Positions 63,749-64,000 of a stretch of DNA of 64,000 nt are shown here, one piece after another. The notes beneath the pieces are model-generated. The model saw only the letters and a list, made by a program, of their open reading frames with translations, made no database searches and was not told the DNA's origin. The position numbers and the translations under genes are program-made. Within the stretch, counting starts at the first letter, position 1. Each line of letters begins with the position of its first letter. Origin of the DNA: Phylloscopus collybita (lineage: Eukaryota > Chordata > Aves > Passeriformes > Phylloscopidae); the NCBI GenBank assembly GCA_027886175.1, contig JAJNNQ010000004.1:2814001-2878000 (forward strand), read 5' to 3'.

Positions 63749-64000
63749 TTACAGAATCCTACTGTGTCCAGTTCTAATTGGTCGGAAATAGATGTGCTGA
63801 TTCTGGCTGGAACTATTGGCCATGTTTTGAGTTTGGGGGCAAGCAGTTTTATAGAAGAGGAACATCAAACCTGGTATTTTCTTATCAATACGCTTTGTTT
63901 GGTGCTGTGTCAGGAACTTTGTAGAAATAATTTTCTTCTGAAAGAATGTGACCCTCAACATAGCACCACTATGAGACAAAATTTTGATAGCATTGGGGAA
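32848..64000 (+). CDS. PIGG: PIGG, GPI ethanolamine phosphate transferase 2 (gene span, 3' end beyond window)
   Basis: Nine exons join in frame into 621 codons: 32848-33007, 36212-36417, 37415-37624, 39096-39284, 40824-40962, 45202-45414, 53411-53628, 56067-56348 and 63755-64000+. The product is the ER-membrane enzyme that, with PIGF, adds ethanolamine phosphate to the second mannose of GPI anchors. There is an N-terminal signal anchor (about residues 7-28), then a lumenal alkaline-phosphatase-superfamily domain. Visible motifs are VLIDALRDD (D76), a Thr-rich PTVTMPR nucleophile region (113-120), FYGDDTW (162-168), HYLGLDHIGH (216-225, metal-ligand type) and CGDHGMSETGSHGG (267-280). Membrane segments begin near residue 434. 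EEEHQTWYF (573-581) is a strongly conserved family motif. Human PIGG is 983 residues, so roughly one third lies outside the window. All catalytic motifs look intact. Confidence 0.96.
33008..36211 (+). other. PIGG: PIGG intron 1
   Basis: A GT-AG intron of 3,204 nt with a gttgcttag acceptor. The 5' end is the downstream edge of the CpG island and the rest is AT-rich. I see no repeat or nested gene. Confidence 0.9.
36212..36417 (+). CDS. PIGG: PIGG exon 2 (catalytic core start)
   Basis: Residues 54-122, beginning with the split Gly codon. It contains the sequon NWT (58-60), VVIVLIDALRDDF with the metal-binding Asp76, and PTVTMPRIK, which carries the candidate nucleophile Thr. The exon ends at AAG and is followed by gcaagt, a GC donor, so the intron is of GC-AG type. 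Splicing at the nearest GT four bases downstream would shift the frame. Confidence 0.95.
37415..37624 (+). CDS. PIGG: PIGG exon 3
   Basis: Exactly 70 codons (residues 123-192, phase 0 at both ends). It starts ALMTGSVPGFIDVV and includes FYGDDTWVKLFPKHF and EYDGTTSFFVSDFTE, all hallmark PIGG blocks. The acceptor is ttcattag and the donor GAG|gtgaga. Confidence 0.96.
39096..39284 (+). CDS. PIGG: PIGG exon 4 (GLDHIGH motif)
   Basis: Sixty-three codons (residues 193-255). It carries a sequon NVT (196-198), the conserved HYLGLDHIGH with probable metal ligands Asp221, His222 and His225, and the helix LREMDNILKKIH. The acceptor reads ttttctttgag, ending in GAG, a rare acceptor trinucleotide. The donor is AAG|gtaata. 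Confidence 0.95.
40824..40962 (+). CDS. PIGG: PIGG exon 5 (CGDHGMSETG motif)
   Basis: Codons 256-301 plus one base. It encodes LPNLLVVCGDHGMSETGSHG, the second metal-site motif (Asp269, His270), then TPLLFISSAFEKRS. The donor is AGCG|gtgagg. An ERVL-type LTR begins only 34 nt beyond the donor. Confidence 0.95.
40997..41545 (+). mobile_element. ERVL-type solo LTR, + orientation (old copy)
   Basis: It starts with TGTC and then shows the familiar avian ERVL LTR blocks: 'GATAACACACTG', 'CAGCTGACCTGAACTGGCC', 'GGATATTCCATACCAT', 'TATATAAATTGGGG', an ATT microsatellite and 'GTGAGTGAGCAAGTGGCTGC'. The TATATAA box and LTR layout are visible. The expected terminal ACA end is eroded. It is non-coding and lies in PIGG intron 5. 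Confidence 0.85.
41394..41464 (+). repeat. Two back-to-back perfect hairpins inside the LTR
   Basis: TTAATTTTGTTTCAA (41394-41408) pairs perfectly with TTGAAACAAAATTAA (41418-41432) across a 9-nt loop. Overlapping its last base, ATGGGTTGAGA (41432-41442) pairs perfectly with TCTCAACCCAT (41454-41464) across an 11-nt loop. As I remember it, the family lacks the inner arms, so they look like an insertion produced by template switching. Confidence 0.85.
41600..42081 (-). mobile_element. ERVL-type LTR, - orientation, partial (old copy)
   Basis: The reverse complement starts TGTCCTGATATCAACTGGGA and repeats the same LTR blocks as the + copy: GATAACACCG, 'CAGCTGACCTGAACTGG', 'AATTGCATTGTGCATCAC'. 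It breaks off at the ATT microsatellite, so the R/U5-side end is missing. With the + copy it makes an inverted pair with outward TGTC/GACA ends. Confidence 0.85.
42765..43030 (-). mobile_element. Probable LTR fragment (old endogenous retrovirus), - orientation
   Basis: A GC-rich island in an AT-rich intron. It contains 'CAGGGTTTATTTGGGG' (complement of an AATAAA-bearing R region), a purine-rich stretch with gggagag/caagcaag repeats, and 'CCAATGGGATACTGAGGG'. Layout and composition resemble the fragment at 61.4 kb. The family cannot be named with confidence and the borders are approximate. Confidence 0.4.
44401..44485 (+). repeat. A/C-rich low-complexity tract
   Basis: A stretch made almost entirely of A and C (for example caaaccaaacaaaaaaaacc), similar in type to that at 29.8 kb, in PIGG intron 5. 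Confidence 0.9.
45202..45414 (+). CDS. PIGG: PIGG exon 6
   Basis: Two bases complete the split Ala codon (302), then residues 303-372 plus one base follow. The exon contains EHVQQTDLASTLAIGLGLPI and FPVVGGKTMREQLRFVHLN, strongly matching the family. The acceptor has a long pyrimidine run ending ttctag and the donor is AAAG|gtaaat. Confidence 0.96.
47160..48835 (+). mobile_element. CR1 LINE copy, + orientation, RT region, decayed
   Basis: Translated pieces in several frames follow the CR1 reverse transcriptase in order: GNY near 47205, EDKKVI near 47286, LDNWTVRW near 47905, NIFIKD near 48029, FDRLEKWADKNLLR near 48150, ILHLGRSNP near 48232. It then continues into the 3' part ('TGGAATGAGTTGGCAAGAGAGGTTGTGGAGG' type, near 48731-48760) and ends near GAGCAATCTT. 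Frameshifts, stops and internal deletions make it non-functional. A 21-nt segment (gggaaatgccaaa core) is duplicated near 48200. Confidence 0.85.
51878..52931 (-). mobile_element. CR1 LINE copy, - orientation, 3' part
   Basis: On the minus strand this reads as the end of the CR1 reverse-transcriptase ORF (blocks LLEQVQRRATKMMRGLKHL, RELGLFSLEKRQLGGDL, YLKGGCQEDGARLFS) followed by the CR1 3' UTR and the terminal 'GATTCTGTG'-type repeat at about 51878. It is less decayed than the copy at 47 kb, with one 126-codon stretch (52115-52495) still open, but it is strongly 5'-truncated. Confidence 0.92.
53411..53628 (+). CDS. PIGG: PIGG exon 7 (first inner membrane segment)
   Basis: Completes Asp373, then residues 374-445. 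It contains ERSHGNWIKLYLEG, the possible sequon N397-N398-S399, and QVAQYDMYSMMVGTVIIME, which starts the first transmembrane helix after the lumenal domain. The acceptor is ttctttccag and the donor GAG|gtagga. Confidence 0.96.
53937..53955 (+). repeat. Poly-A tract (19 A)
   Basis: An uninterrupted A run in PIGG intron 7 with no element recognised upstream of it. Confidence 0.85.
55345..55371 (+). repeat. (TATATG)n microsatellite
   Basis: About four copies of a 6-mer in PIGG intron 7, bracketed by the direct repeat AAAGGTTT on each side. Length variation between individuals would be expected. Confidence 0.85.
56067..56348 (+). CDS. PIGG: PIGG exon 8 (membrane helices)
   Basis: Ninety-four codons (residues 446-539, phase 0 at both ends). 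It opens VLLLLLLSVPKAL, completing the helix begun in exon 7. FSLLFYLMCLMLCAVHVIVC then forms a second helix (about 473-492), the conserved CTSAESLCYFCSMSWL follows, and a third helix spans about 507-528. The segment IFENSRLPPK is variable in the family. The acceptor is ttttctag and the donor AAG|gtgaga. Confidence 0.95.
57847..58032 (-). mobile_element. CR1 3' tail fragment, - orientation
   Basis: It begins with AGAATCACAGAATGATAGAA (reverse of the CR1 terminal repeat) and continues 'TTTTGGAAGGGATATGAAAGG', 'CCATGGGCAGGGACACCT', 'GGGCAACCTGTTCTAGTG', the standard avian CR1 3' UTR in reverse. It is non-coding and truncated at about 186 nt. Confidence 0.92.
61406..61745 (-). mobile_element. 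Probable LTR fragment (old endogenous retrovirus), - orientation
   Basis: A GC-rich block in AT-rich intron 8. It contains GGCTTTATTCTTGAAGGGG (complement of GAATAAA plus R), GGGGTCCCGGGGGCAAAG and GGGGTTCCTTTTGGAGTAAA. It is similar in design to the 42.8 kb fragment. The short open frames here (about 60 codons) are not gag, pol or env that I recognise. The borders and family are uncertain. Confidence 0.45.
63709..63747 (+). repeat. PIGG: Poly-T tract (39 T) at a splice acceptor
   Basis: An uninterrupted run of 39 T ends 7 nt before the intron-exon junction (gttacag|AAT) and so serves as the polypyrimidine tract of PIGG exon 9. Its exact length may be inaccurate in the assembly. Confidence 0.95.
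63755..64000 (+). CDS. PIGG: PIGG exon 9 (open to the window end)
   Basis: Residues 540-621, 82 codons with no stop or donor before the window ends. It contains SNWSEIDVLILAGTIGHVLS (a membrane segment), the family signature EEEHQTWYF (573-581), then NTLCLVLCQELCRNNFLL and a less conserved hydrophilic loop. The remaining exons of PIGG lie to the right. Confidence 0.95.

Larger units (their letters stand above)
56349..63754 (+). other. PIGG: PIGG intron 8
   Basis: A GT-AG intron of 7,406 nt containing a CR1 tail (57.85 kb), a probable LTR fragment (61.4 kb) and a 39-T run just before the acceptor. The human protein continues directly from the residues of exon 8 to those of exon 9, so no exon is expected to be missing here. 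Confidence 0.9.

Noticed and set aside
1..64000. A novel defence, mobile or biosynthetic system
   Set aside because: The window reads as an ordinary avian locus with two known housekeeping genes, introns and decayed retroelements. No gene cluster or repeat array of unknown type was seen.

Overview
This window is vertebrate nuclear DNA, almost certainly from a bird. It has short exons with canonical splice signals inside kilobase-scale introns, several CR1 LINE fragments with the typical avian 3' tail, and avian-type endogenous retrovirus LTRs. The LTR types recall passerine genomes, but that is a judgement from memory and not a database result. No bacterial-style operon, CRISPR array, tRNA or rRNA was seen.

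Layout. (1) Positions 1 to about 5.3 kb: the 3' end of GAK (cyclin-G-associated kinase, auxilin-2) on the + strand. Two exons encode the J domain with an intact HPD motif and the C-terminus, followed by a probable long 3' UTR. (2) About 5.3 to 32.4 kb: 27 kb in which no protein-coding gene could be supported. It holds a truncated CR1, a CR1 3' tail, a probable LTR, simple repeats (a GGGA array, poly-T, and poly-A with an A/C-rich tract) and a GC-rich patch near 14.5 kb. (3) About 32.4 to 33.1 kb: a CpG island with GC boxes and a CCAAT box, the promoter of PIGG. (4) 32,848 to the window end: PIGG on the + strand. Nine coding exons form one uninterrupted frame of 621 codons and the gene continues past the window. 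The PIGG introns contain an inverted pair of ERVL-type LTRs, two CR1 copies of about 1 to 1.7 kb, a short CR1 tail and two other probable LTR fragments.

Function. GAK and PIGG are unrelated housekeeping genes. GAK recruits HSC70 to uncoat clathrin-coated vesicles. PIGG is the ER-membrane GPI ethanolamine-phosphate transferase 2, which modifies the second mannose of GPI anchors. Their neighbourhood reflects conserved synteny with human 4p16.3, rearranged and compacted, and not a shared pathway.

I found no convincing new biological system. The observations most worth checking are a GC-AG intron and a GAG acceptor in PIGG, a 39-T acceptor tract before exon 9, the inverted LTR pair beginning 34 nt after a splice donor, a double-hairpin (template-switch-like) sequence inside one of those LTRs, and the altered GAK-PIGG gene order.
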